55,764 nucleotides of DNA, from NCBI GenBank assembly GCA_037133675.1, contig JBAXNR010000020.1, forward strand, positions 1 through 55,764. The letters are read 5' to 3'. The position numbers and the translations under genes are program-made. The DNA is from UBA4132 sp037133675 (GTDB taxonomy: Bacteria > Pseudomonadota > Gammaproteobacteria > Methylococcales > Methylomonadaceae). The notes beneath the pieces are model-generated. The model was not told the origin of the DNA, did not search any database, and worked only from the letters and a program-made list of their open reading frames with translations. This document shows positions 32,975-43,800 of the stretch, piece after piece (position 1 is the first letter of the stretch; every line of letters begins with the position of its first letter).

Positions 32975-33955
32975 CTACGCGCTATTAGCCAAGCCCTGTT
33001 CATTAAACAGCCCTTCAAACAATACCGAACTTAAATAGCGTTCGCCCGAATCAGGCAAAATCACCACAATCGTTTTACCCGCATATTCTGGACGGTTTGC
33101 CAAACGCACAGCAACCGCAACCGCCGCGCCGCAAGAAATACCCGATAAAATGCCTTCTTCACTGGCTAAGCGGCGGGCGTAATCTATTGCTTCGTCGTTA
33201 CTGACTTGTTCAATTAAATCCACTAACGATAAATCCAACACGGCGGGAACAAAACCTGCACCTATGCCTTGAATTTTATGAGGCGCGGGTTTTATCGGTT
33301 CACCTGCGCGAAATTGTGTCAGCACAGGGCTTGCTTCTGGCTCAACCGCAACAGAAATAATCGCTTTGCCTTGCTGTTGTTTAATATAGCGCGATATGCC
33401 TGTAATCGTGCCGCCTGTGCCTACGCCTGACACTAATACATCAATTTGCCCGTCGGTATCGCGCCAAATTTCAGGCCCTGTGGTGTCAAAATGAATGGCT
33501 GGATTGGCTGGATTTTTAAACTGTTGCAATAATACATAACGGTCTGGTTCAGAGGCGGCGATTTCTTCGGCTTTGGTAATTGCACCGTTCATGCCTTTCG
33601 CGCCTTCGGTAAGAATGAGTTTCGCGCCAAAGGTTGTCAATAATTTACGGCGTTCTATACTCATAGTTTCTGGCATGGTCAGCGTTAATGGAATACCTTT
33701 TGCCGCCGCCACAAACGCTAAGGCAATGCCCGTATTACCGCTAGTAGGTTCTATAAGTTCTTTGCCTTCACCCAACAAACCACGCTGTTCTGCATCGGCT
33801 ATCATCGCTGCACCAATACGGCATTTGACTGAATAAGCAGGATTACGCCCTTCAATTTTTGCCAGAATAGTGGCAGGGGCATTGTCAGTAATTCGATTTA
33901 ATTTAACGAGCGGGGTATTGCCAATACTCAGGGCATTATTTGCATAAAAACTCAT
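32975..33955 (-). CDS. cysK: Cysteine synthase A (O-acetylserine sulfhydrylase)
   Basis: CysK makes cysteine from O-acetylserine and sulfide using PLP. The 326 residues show the PLP Lys44 in YSVKCRIGAAM, the substrate loop EPTSGNTGIALA, the phosphate-binding VGTGGTITG, and HKIQGIGAGFVP near the C-terminus. The length fits CysK (323 in E. coli). It is on the minus strand, divergent from speA with 214 bases between. It could supply cysteine for the SUF desulfurase; that link is only metabolic. Confidence 0.96.
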   Translation of the reverse strand: MSFYANNALSIGNTPLVKLNRITDNAPATILAKIEGRNPAYSVKCRIGAAMIADAEQRGLLGEGKELIEPTSGNTGIALAFVAAAKGIPLTLTMPETMSIERRKLLTTFGAKLILTEGAKGMNGAITKAEEIAASEPDRYVLLQQFKNPANPAIHFDTTGPEIWRDTDGQIDVLVSGVGTGGTITGISRYIKQQQGKAIISVAVEPEASPVLTQFRAGEPIKPAPHKIQGIGAGFVPAVLDLSLVDLIEQVSNDEAIDYARRLASEEGILSGISCGAAVAVAVRLANRPEYAGKTIVVILPDSGERYLSSVLFEGLFNEQGLANSA

Positions 33956-34169
33956 GTGTGTGTCCTCTTGCTGGATTGATTAAATAGCCGTTGCGCGTGC
34001 AAGCAAAACTTGCACCCATTGAACCATCATAAAGAAAATAGCGATAACATAGAATCGATATTTTTAGATGCTGGTATCTAACAATTAAATACGCGGTGTT
34101 CACTGGAATGTCACCAACACAGCCTATAATGATGACATCGTCAACGACCTGACATAACGGAGTCAAAAA

Positions 34170-35999
34170 GTGAATTTAAAAACGTGGACTATTCAGCAAT
34201 CAGCCCAAACCTATGCCATTGATAATTGGGGAGATGGTTATTTTGCCATTAATACCAAAGGTCATGTCTGCGTTAAACCGAGTTCTGAACAATCGGTAGA
34301 GCTGGATTTATACGAGATAGCCTTATCACTCAATGATAAAAACCTATCGTTGCCTGTGTTGGTGCGCTTTACTGATATTTTAAAAGATCGTGTTAAACGC
34401 CTACAAAACGCATTTACCAAAGCCTGTGTACAGCACAATTATCAAGGTAGCTACACGCCTGTTTATCCCATTAAAGTTAATCAACAGCGCAAAGTGGTAG
34501 AAGGCATTTTAGCCGCTGACAATATTGGGCTGGAAGCAGGTAGCAAGCCAGAATTATTGGTCATTATGGCGTTATCCAAAAAAGGCGTAGTGGTGTGTAA
34601 TGGTTATAAAGACCGCGCTTATATACGCTTGGCATTAATCGGTTTAAAAATGGGCTTAGATTTATATCTAGTCATTGAAAAACCGCAAGAGCTGGAAGTC
34701 ATTATTGAAGAAGCGGCAAAGCTGGGCGTTAAGCCACAGTTAGGCGTGCGTATTCGTTTATCCAGTATCAGCGCGGGTAAATGGCAAAACAGTGGCGGTG
34801 AAAAATCCAAATTTGGTTTTCATGCGCATGAAGTATTACAACTAATTGAACGTCTCAAACAAGCGGATTTGTTCGACACCTTAAAACTCATGCACTTTCA
34901 CATGGGTTCACAAATTGCCAATATTCACGATATAAAAATCGCCTTAAAAGAAGCGGGGCAGTTTTATGTGGAATTGTATCGCTTAGGTGCGAACATCAAA
35001 ATTGTCGATGCAGGTGGTGGTTTAGGGGTGGATTATGATGGTAGTCGCTCACGCCGTGAATCGTCTATTAATTATAGTTTGGATGAATACGCCCAAAATA
35101 TCGTCCGCAGTTTTGCCGAACTATGCGCAGAAAAACAAGTGCCACAACCCGATATTATCACCGAATCAGGCAGAGCGTTAACTGCCCATCATGCGGTACT
35201 TATCACCAATGTCACCGACATAGAATCGGTTTATAGCAATCAAGCCGAACTGTCAGCCTTACCCGATAATCCCAATTCAGTTGAACATTACCACGATGCC
35301 CAATTTGCTTTGTCCGAAGCGCGGGCGCAATTTACCCAAGATAAATTAAGCATCACCGAATTGGCAAAAGCAGAAAATAGCTACTCGCTGGTATGTCAGC
35401 GGATTAAAAGCCAGCTTAATCCCACTAATCAAAGCGAAGCGACGATTCTGCAAGAACTCAACGAAAAACTTGCTGATAAAGTATTTTGCAATTTCTCGCT
35501 GTTTCAATCGTTGCCTGATATTTGGGGTATCGATCAAATTTTCCCCATTATGCCGATACATCGTTTAGACGAACAACCCACGCGCCGCGCTGTGTTGCAA
35601 GATTTAACCTGTGATTCCGATGGCAGTATCGATCAATACATCGATGGGCAAAATATTGAACATACCCTGCCAACGCATATCATCGACAACAATCAACCCT
35701 ATCTTATCGGCTTTTTTATGGTCGGCGCGTATCAAGAAATATTGGGTGATATGCACAATTTATTCGGTGATACCCATTCCATCAACATCGAACTTGATGA
35801 TGACGGCTACCATTTTTATGATTTGCAAGAAGGCGAAGATGTGGCTGATTTATTGGATTATGTCCACATCAGCACCGAAGAATTAAAAATCGCCTACCGT
35901 GAAAAACTAGAAAATAGCCAACTCAGCAAACGCGAACAACACGAGTATGAACATGAACTATTGGCAGGATTAACGGCTTATACTTACTTAGAGAAATAA
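34170..35999 (+). CDS. speA: Biosynthetic arginine decarboxylase SpeA
   Basis: SpeA converts arginine to agmatine, the first step of one putrescine route. The start is a GTG at 34170 with GGAG upstream. The 609-residue protein has the PLP-binding Lys in VYPIKVNQQRKVVEG, the glycine-rich VDAGGGLGVDYDGS and ITESGRALTAHH, typical of the fold III enzymes. A TATAAT at 34125-34130 marks a possible promoter. A decayed second copy of its C-terminal 85 codons lies at 8690-9002. E. coli SpeA has 658 residues. Confidence 0.96.
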   Translation: MNLKTWTIQQSAQTYAIDNWGDGYFAINTKGHVCVKPSSEQSVELDLYEIALSLNDKNLSLPVLVRFTDILKDRVKRLQNAFTKACVQHNYQGSYTPVYPIKVNQQRKVVEGILAADNIGLEAGSKPELLVIMALSKKGVVVCNGYKDRAYIRLALIGLKMGLDLYLVIEKPQELEVIIEEAAKLGVKPQLGVRIRLSSISAGKWQNSGGEKSKFGFHAHEVLQLIERLKQADLFDTLKLMHFHMGSQIANIHDIKIALKEAGQFYVELYRLGANIKIVDAGGGLGVDYDGSRSRRESSINYSLDEYAQNIVRSFAELCAEKQVPQPDIITESGRALTAHHAVLITNVTDIESVYSNQAELSALPDNPNSVEHYHDAQFALSEARAQFTQDKLSITELAKAENSYSLVCQRIKSQLNPTNQSEATILQELNEKLADKVFCNFSLFQSLPDIWGIDQIFPIMPIHRLDEQPTRRAVLQDLTCDSDGSIDQYIDGQNIEHTLPTHIIDNNQPYLIGFFMVGAYQEILGDMHNLFGDTHSINIELDDDGYHFYDLQEGEDVADLLDYVHISTEELKIAYREKLENSQLSKREQHEYEHELLAGLTAYTYLEK

Positions 36000-36388
36000 T
36001 TTCAAATTATCGTTACCATGCCCGCATAATTCGCTATATATAAAACCTCCGAAGTTTTTAAAACCTCGGAGGCATATATCTACTAAAAACTTACTCCTTT
36101 CTTAGCTAGAAAACGTACACTATTTATTGCAGAATAACGGATAACATCCCTTGAAGGGATGTTATCCGTGCTGAAATGGCAACTATACGGTTTTTGAATC
36201 AAATCGGAGTAGAGCAGGAATTAAAGAATTTAATGATAACAACTACCCTCATTAGCTATAACTTATTCTTTTAACGTTGTATTTTATCTGTCAATGCGTA
36301 AGTCCTAACTCATCAAATCTAGTATTTACCGCCCAGCCTGAGGCGTATGGGCAGCAAAAGCACCAAAATCAACCTCTGCCTATTCAGA
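36000..36388. other. Intergenic region between speA and ribA with two hairpins
   Basis: No gene is recognised in 389 bases. CCTCCGA/TCGGAGG (36047-36053 with 36067-36073) may end the speA transcript. A second, perfect palindrome lies at 36138-36168: CGGATAACATCCCTT pairs with AAGGGATGTTATCCG around one base. The rest is AT-rich. Confidence 0.6.
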
Positions 36389-36994
36389 TTATTTTTTTGA
36401 ATCAAATAAAAAATGCGCCATTTTTTTAGCTTTGGTTTTTAAATAATCCATGTTGTCATCGTGTGCGACTACTTCAATAGGAATGCGATCTGCTACCTTA
36501 ATACCCAGTTTGGTCAATGCTTCTATTTTCTTAGGATTATTGGTCATCAGTTTGACTGATTTTATTCGTAGACTTTCCAGTATCAATGCAGCAACGTCAT
36601 ATTCGCGCTCATCGGCAAGATAGCCTAGGTGAATATTGGCATCAACAGTATCCATACCTTGATCTTGCAGGTTATAGGCTTGGAGCTTTTTCAATAAGCC
36701 AATCCCTCGACCTTCTTGACGTAAATAAATCACTACACCAAAACCAGCATCATTAATATATTGCATCGCCATTGCTAATTGCTCACCACAATCACAACGT
36801 CTTGAACCTAACACGTCCCCCGTAAAGCATTCAGAATGAATGCGCACTGGCACGTTTTCTTGATTTGCCACCTCACCTTTCACTAAGGCAATATGCTCTT
36901 TGTCATCAAGAGTGTTGCTGTAATAATGCAGAATAAATTCGCCATACTGAGTGGGAATAGGCGTTTGTACTAAATCTTCTAATGGTTGCTTCAC
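36389..36994 (-). CDS. ribA: GTP cyclohydrolase II
   Basis: RibA opens the ring of GTP in the first committed step of riboflavin synthesis. The 201-residue protein has the zinc ligands Cys56, Cys67 and Cys69 (CFTGDVLGSRRCDCGEQL), the arginine-rich GTP site YLRQEGRGIGL and NNPKKIEAL. It is a single-domain enzyme, not fused to RibB. No FMN riboswitch is apparent in its 155-base upstream region. It is divergent from the methyltransferase gene that follows. Confidence 0.95.
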   Translation of the reverse strand: MKQPLEDLVQTPIPTQYGEFILHYYSNTLDDKEHIALVKGEVANQENVPVRIHSECFTGDVLGSRRCDCGEQLAMAMQYINDAGFGVVIYLRQEGRGIGLLKKLQAYNLQDQGMDTVDANIHLGYLADEREYDVAALILESLRIKSVKLMTNNPKKIEALTKLGIKVADRIPIEVVAHDDNMDYLKTKAKKMAHFLFDSKK

Positions 36995-37149
36995 GTCTAT
37001 GACTAATCCAAAGTGCTTGATAGTTTTAATGGGTTGTTGGCATTTGAGCCTGATAACGAGTATTTTACATGACAGATTAAAATAGTGTTGATGAAGCGTA
37101 AGTTAGCACTGTAATATTCAGCAATCTCAACCTATGAGCAACGACTATT

Positions 37150-37767
37150 ATGAAGCCAGACAGTGCCAACATACAACAACGTTATAATCGTATTGCCCCG
37201 TATTTTGAGGGGTTGGAAGCCGTTATCGAAGGTCTTATTTTTAAAGGCTGGCGTAAAAAATGTTGGGAAAAAGCGCAGGGTCATCACATCCTCGAAGTAG
37301 GGGTAGGCACGGGTAAAAACTTTGATTACTATCCAGCCGATGCCAGAATCACCGCGATTGATTTCAGTAAAGAAATGCTCAAACGCGCTGAACAAAAACG
37401 CACTCGAAAAAATGTCACGGTTGAATTGGATTTAATGGATGTACAGTCTTTGTATTTTGCTGATAACAGTTTTGATACCGTGATTGCTACGTTTGTGTTC
37501 TGCTCTGTGCCATTGCCATTAAAAGGTTTAAAAGAGCTGTACCGTGTGTGTAGACCAGGCGGACAAGTGGTTTTGCTAGAGCATGTCTTAAGTTCAAAAC
37601 CCGCGATTGCCAGTGTGATGAATTTTGTTAATCCTGCCATCGTTGCCCTAGTGGGTGCTAATATTAATCGCAATACCGTTAAAAATGTACAATCCTGCGC
37701 GTTTAGCTCGGTTCATGTAGATGAAAGTAGTGGCGATATTATTAAATTAATTGTGGCAAAAAAATAA
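37150..37767 (+). CDS. Class I SAM-dependent methyltransferase (phospholipid N-methyltransferase-like)
   Basis: A 205-residue enzyme. Motif I is ILEVGVGTGKNFDYYP, followed by ITAIDFSKEMLKRAE, and later FDTVIATFVFCSVPLPLKGLKEL and RPGGQVVLLEHV. The N-terminal phrase RYNRIAPYFEGLEAVIE is common in PmtA/UbiE-type methyltransferases. A hydrophobic C-terminal segment (FVNPAIVALVGANIN) suggests membrane or lipid contact. The substrate is not certain. It reads into the giant glycosyltransferase gene, but a terminator lies between. Confidence 0.85.
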   Translation: MKPDSANIQQRYNRIAPYFEGLEAVIEGLIFKGWRKKCWEKAQGHHILEVGVGTGKNFDYYPADARITAIDFSKEMLKRAEQKRTRKNVTVELDLMDVQSLYFADNSFDTVIATFVFCSVPLPLKGLKELYRVCRPGGQVVLLEHVLSSKPAIASVMNFVNPAIVALVGANINRNTVKNVQSCAFSSVHVDESSGDIIKLIVAKK

Positions 37768-37786
37768 CAGCAAAGATTATGGTTTA

Positions 37787-37817
37787 CCGCCTGCATTATC
37801 TATGAATGGCGGCTTTT
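37787..37817 (+). terminator. Rho-independent terminator before the giant gene
   Basis: CCGCC-TG-CATT (37787-37797) pairs with AATG-GCGG (37805-37812), with a two-base bulge, followed by CTTTTA. It would separate the methyltransferase transcript from the large glycosyltransferase gene at 37842. Confidence 0.5.
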
Positions 37818-37841
37818 ATAAAAAACTGGAAACACTAAATA

Positions 37842-40800
37842 ATGCACACAAAAAAAACCACTGCCCCAACCCAAGAAACGAGACCTCATTCCAATACAGA
37901 TATATTTCAACAAGCACTTAGCTTGCATCAACAAGGACAATTGGAACAAGCTGAAGTGTTGTATGAGCAACACCTAAAAAATCAACCTCAACATATTGAT
38001 GCCCTGCATTTTTTAGGCGTGTTAGTTAACCAGCGCGGACAATCGCAACGGGCGGTGGAATTAATCAGTCAAGCACTTGAAATCGCACCTAATAATGCAG
38101 CCGCTCATTCAAATCTCGGTCTCGTGCTTCAAGAACTCAAGCGTTTTGATGAAGCCATTGCCAGTTATGATCGTAGCTTAGCTTTAAAGCCTAATAATGC
38201 TGAAGCACATTACAATCGTGGTAACGCACTACTCGCACTCACGCGTTTTGATGAAGCTATTCTTGATTATGAACGAGCTTTAGCTATCAAGCCAGACTAT
38301 GCGCAAGCATTCTCTAATCTGGGCAATGTGCTATTCGCTATTAAACGTTATGATCAAGCACTTGCCCACTATGAAAGTGCGTTGACTATCAAGCCAGATT
38401 TCGCCGAAGCACTTGCTGGCAAGGGTGCTGTATTGAATGGTCTCAAACGCTTCACCGAGGCACTCAGTAGCTATGAACAAGCTCTTGCCATCAAGCCAGA
38501 TTTAGAATTTATTCTCGGCACGCGTCTATACACAAAAATGAGTATTTGTGGCTGGCATGATTTTAATCATGATCTCGATGAATTAACCAATGCCATAGAA
38601 CGTGGCGAAAAAGTGTCGATACCCTTTACCATACAAGCCGTTTCTTCATCCGCCGCTTTGCAGAAAAAAGTTGCCGAGATTTATACTCAAGCAAAACACC
38701 CCAGTCATTTTCTGTCGCCACCTTTGATAAAACACCAACATTCAAAAATTAAAATCGGTTATTTCTCCTCTGATTTTTACTACCACGCAGTTGCTTATCA
38801 AACGGCTGAATTATTTGAACGTCATGACCGTTCACGGTTTGAAATTATCGCCTTCTCTTTTCATGCAGCGCGTGATAAAGATGATATGCGCTTAAGATTA
38901 GAAGCAGTATTTGACCAGTTTATTGATGTCAGCGGACAATCCGATGAACAGGTTGTGCGACTTGCCAGACAGCTTGAAATCGACATTGCCATTGATTTGA
39001 ATGGCTATACCGAAGGCTGTAGAACCGATATTTTTGCAATGCGTGCTGCGCCGATTCAAGTGAACTATATCGGTTATCTTTGCACAATGGGCGCGGATTA
39101 CATCGATTATTTATTAGCTGATTCGGTGTTAATTCCGACTGAACACCAAGCTTATTACAAAGAAAAAATTGTTTATTTACCGCATAGTTTTCAAGTCAAC
39201 GACAGTACGCTACAGATTTCTACTAACAAGGTAACTCGCGCAGAACTCGGTTTGCCTGAACAGGGTGTGGTGTTTTGTTGTTTTAATAACCATTACAAAA
39301 TCACGCCTACGATTTTTACCAGTTGGATGCGGATACTGCGTGATGTTCAGGGCAGTGTTTTGTGGTTAGTAGGCGGCAATGTTGATGCCGAAACAAACTT
39401 ACGGCTAAGCGCGACTGCTCAAGGCGTTGCTGCACAGCGATTAATATTTGCCCAACGTGTACCCATGCCTGAGTATTTAGCCCTCCATCGTCTTGCTGAT
39501 TTATTTTTAGATACCAGCCCTTACAATGCAGGCGCGACTGCCAGCGCGGCATTATGGGCGGGGCTGCCGCTAATAACTTTTTTAGGCACAAGCTATTCCA
39601 GCAGAATGGCTGCCAGTTTACTGAATGCTATTGGCTTGGCTGATTTAGTGACCCAATCTGTGAGCGATTATGAAACACTGGCAATCCAACTGGCTACCCA
39701 TCCTGAACAACTTGCCGCAGTTAAACAAAAATTAGCTGATAACCGCCTAACTACGCCATTATTTAACACCGTTCTATTTACGCAGCATATTGAATCTGCT
39801 TTTCAAACGATGTTTGATCGTTATCAAGCAGGCTTAGCACCAGATCATATTTATGTACCCGCCACTGGTGCGGAGGCTAACTTGAAACCCGTTCATCAAA
39901 GTGAACTAACGTCTGATAGTAGCGATAAATTTCAACGCGCAGTTAATTATCATCAACAAGGATTATTGGTAGAAGCTGAGCGGTTGTATAAGGAAGTATT
40001 ACAAAGTCAGCCTCAACACGCGGATAGCCTGCATTTGCTAGGTGTGATTGCAAAACAGCGTGGACAAGCACAGCTTGCTGTTGATTTAATCAACCAAGCT
40101 CTTGATATAAATCCTAACAATGCTGCCGCACATTCAAATATTGGGCTTGCTTACCAAGAGCTTAATCGCTTTGAATTAGCACTTGCTAGTTATGACCGCG
40201 CCTTAAGCCTTGAACCACATTATGCCGATGCTTATTTTAATCGCGGTAATTTACTGTTAGCCCATAAAGAATTTGATGAGGCTCTGAGCAGCTATGATAA
40301 GACTCTTGCTATCAATCCTAATCATACTGAGACACTATTCAGTCGTGGCATTGTATTAAAAAATCTTAATCGTCTTGATCAAGCACTGGCTAGCTATGAG
40401 CGTGCTTTAAGCATCAAGCCAGACTATATAGAAGCATTGATTAACAAAGCAAATGTATTACAAGAGCTTAAGCGTTATGACGAAGCCTTAGCAAGTTGTG
40501 AACGCGCCTTAGCTATCAAGCCAGAGTATGCTGAAGCATTGTTTGCTTGTGCGGTAATATTGCAAGACATGAAACGCTTTAAAGAGGCGATTACCTTCTA
40601 TGAACGCGCCTTTACCATCAAGTCAGACATGGCGTTTATGTTCGGTGATTACCTGCATATCAAGATGAATATTTGTGATTGGACTGAATTTGACGCGCAT
40701 CTTAATAAATTGGCAAATGCGATAGAAGGCGGCGAAAAAGTAGCTGCACCGTTTACTTTACATTCCATTTATTCATCGGCCGAACTACTGAAAAAAGCGT

Positions 40801-43800
40801 CGGAAACCTATGCAAAACAAAAGTATCCCAGCAATTTTTTATTACCTCCCTTGGTAAAAAACACGCACTCAAAAATTAAACTAGCTTATTTTTCATCGGA
40901 TTTTCGTAACCACCCCGTTGCGCACTTGATAGCAGAGTTGTTGGAACGTCACGATAGAACGCGGTTTGAAATTATAGCTTTCTCTTTTTCCCCAGTCAGC
41001 AATAAAGACGCTATGCGTGTAAGGTTAGAGGTCGCATTTGATCAGTTTATTGATGTCAGCCAGCTAATGGATAAACAAATTGTACAACTGGCTAGACAGA
41101 TTGGTTGCGATATTGCTGTTGATCTCAATGGTTTTACTGCCAATTCTCGCACGGGTATTTTTGCCATGCGAGTAGCTCCTATTCAAGTTAGTTATCTAGG
41201 TTTTTTAGGGACGATGGGAACCGATTATATGGACTATTTACTGGCTGATAGCACATTAATACCTACAGAACATCAACGCTATTACAGTGAAAAAATTGCT
41301 TATTTGCCCCATAGCTTTCAGGTCAACGATAGCAAATTGTCTATTAGCGATAAAATTTTTACGCGTACAGAACTCAATTTACCAGAACAAGGCTTTGTGT
41401 TTTGCTGCTTTAATAGCAATTATAAAATCACCCCTGCGGTATTTGAGAGTTGGATGCGAATATTAGGTCAGGTTGAAGGCAGTGTGCTGTGGCTATTGGA
41501 AGATAACGATGATGCTACAGAAAACTTACGCGCTGAAGCAGCAAGTTGTGGCATTGATGCTGAGCGAATAGTCTTTGCCCAAAAGTTGACAATGTCAGAG
41601 CATTTAGCACGGCAAAAGTTAGCTGATTTATTTTTCGATACCTCGCCCTATAATGCAGGTGCAACCGCCAGTGCCGCTTTATTGGCTGGATTACCCATAT
41701 TGACCTATTTAGGCGAAACATTTTCAAGCAGAATGGCGGCAAGCTTACTTTATGCCATCGGTTTACCAGAATTAGTGACTCAAACCCCTATGGAATATGA
41801 AGCACTGGCAATTCAACTGGCTACCCATCCTGAACAACTTGCTGCCATTAAACAAAAATTAGCCGATAACCGTCTGACTACGCCATTATTTAATACCGCA
41901 TTATTTACCCAACATATCGAATCCGCTTTTCAAATGATGTTTGACCGTTATCAAGCAGGCTTAGCTCCAGATCATCTTTATGTACCCACACAGATACCCA
42001 CGATTAAAATTCAGCAACAACCATTACCAACACCCTATATTGCCAATACAGCAGTTATTGAGAATCCAACAGAAAAATCCAATCCACCAAGCTTATTGGC
42101 TAAAATTGCCCAAAAACCCGCACAACTGTTTGCGGCAATAAACGTTTTTGGCAAACGAAAAAACTCATCATTAGCCAAAACATTAACGCCCGCCGAAGTT
42201 AATACATTGGAGCAAGCACAACAATTACATCATCAGGGTCAATTAGCGGCGGCTGAATTGTTATACCAAGAGCTTTTAAAAACACAGCCTAAACACGCCG
42301 AAGCATTACGCTGTGTAGCGATGATAAAAAAGCAGCGTCAAACACGAAACACTGTTGATTCAAGTAAGCAAACACTGCCCACCCATTCTGGTAGCGTACA
42401 AATACACTTTAATAAAGAAATTGCGTTACAAAATATTGATCGTTTGAATGAAACGGCTGCCAGCGTTGAAAGCACCTTAGTCATTGAAGAAAATACTGTT
42501 GAAGAATTGATAAATCATGGCAATGAGCTAGAAGATCTTGGGCGTTTCGATGTAGCACTTGCTAGTTATGACAGTGCCTTGTCTATTAATCCCAACTACG
42601 CCAGAGCGCATTCTAATCGGGGTAATGTCCTGCAAAGCATGAAACGCTTTGATGAAGCACTTGCGAGTTATGATAGAGCGTTGGCGATTAGACCCGATTA
42701 TCCAGAAGCTTTCTATAATCGAGGTAACACCTTGCTAGCGGGCAAACGTTTTCAGGAAGCTATCGCCAGTTATGACCGTGCATTAAGCATTAAGCCAAAT
42801 TTTATCGAGGCTCTCATAGGGCGTGGTAACGCACTATCTGGCTGCAAACAATTTTCTGAAGCACTGATAAGCTATGAACGTGTTTTGAGCATCACGCCAA
42901 ACTACGCCGAAGCGTGTTACAACTGTGGCAAAGTTCTACACAATCTTGAACGCTTTGATGAAGCACTGGCTAGTTATCAACGCGCTTTGATTATCAAACC
43001 AGACTATATAGACGCACTGATCGGTCAGGGCAATGTGTTACAAGACCTCAAACGCTTTAATGATGCGATTAATAGTTATGAGCGTGTGCTTACTATCAAT
43101 CAAAACTCAGAATTTATGTTCTGTATTTGGCTGTCTTTAAAAATGAAGCTATGTGATTGGCGTGGATTTGATACCAATCTTGATATTCTCCAGCAAAAAA
43201 TAACACGCGGAGAAAAAGCGTTTACGCCGTCTTTTGTCCAATCAATGTCTTCATCTCCTGCTTTGCAGCGAAAAGCCGCGTCCATTTATGCACAAGCAGA
43301 ATATCCCAGTCATTTTCTATTGCCTCCACTAGAAAAACACACGCATTCAAAAATTAAACTGGCTTATTTTTCAGCGGATTTTCGTAATCACGCCGTTGCT
43401 TACTTATCCGCTGAATTATTTGAACGTCATGATAGAGCGCGGTTTGAAATTATCGCTTTTTCTTTTCATGCCACAAACCATAAAGATGAAATGCGTTTAA
43501 GGCTAGAAAACGCATTTGACCAATTCATTGATGTTAGTCAGCAATCGGATGAGCAAGTTGTGCGACTAGCTAGAAAACTCGAAATCGATATTGCTGTTGA
43601 TCTAAATGGCTTTACCGACGGTTGCCGACCTAACTTATTTGCCATGCGAGTAGCTCCGATTCAAGTCAACTACTTGGGCTATTCTGGCACAATGGGCGCG
43701 GATTATATGGATTATATACTGGCTGACTCAGTCGTCATTCCTGCTGAATGTCAGCCTTATTACACAGAAAAAATCGCCTATCTTCCCAATAGCTATCTGG

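Noticed and set aside
36995..37149. FMN riboswitch upstream of ribA
   Set aside because: The conserved RFN pattern is not visible in the 155-base gap between ribA and the divergent methyltransferase.
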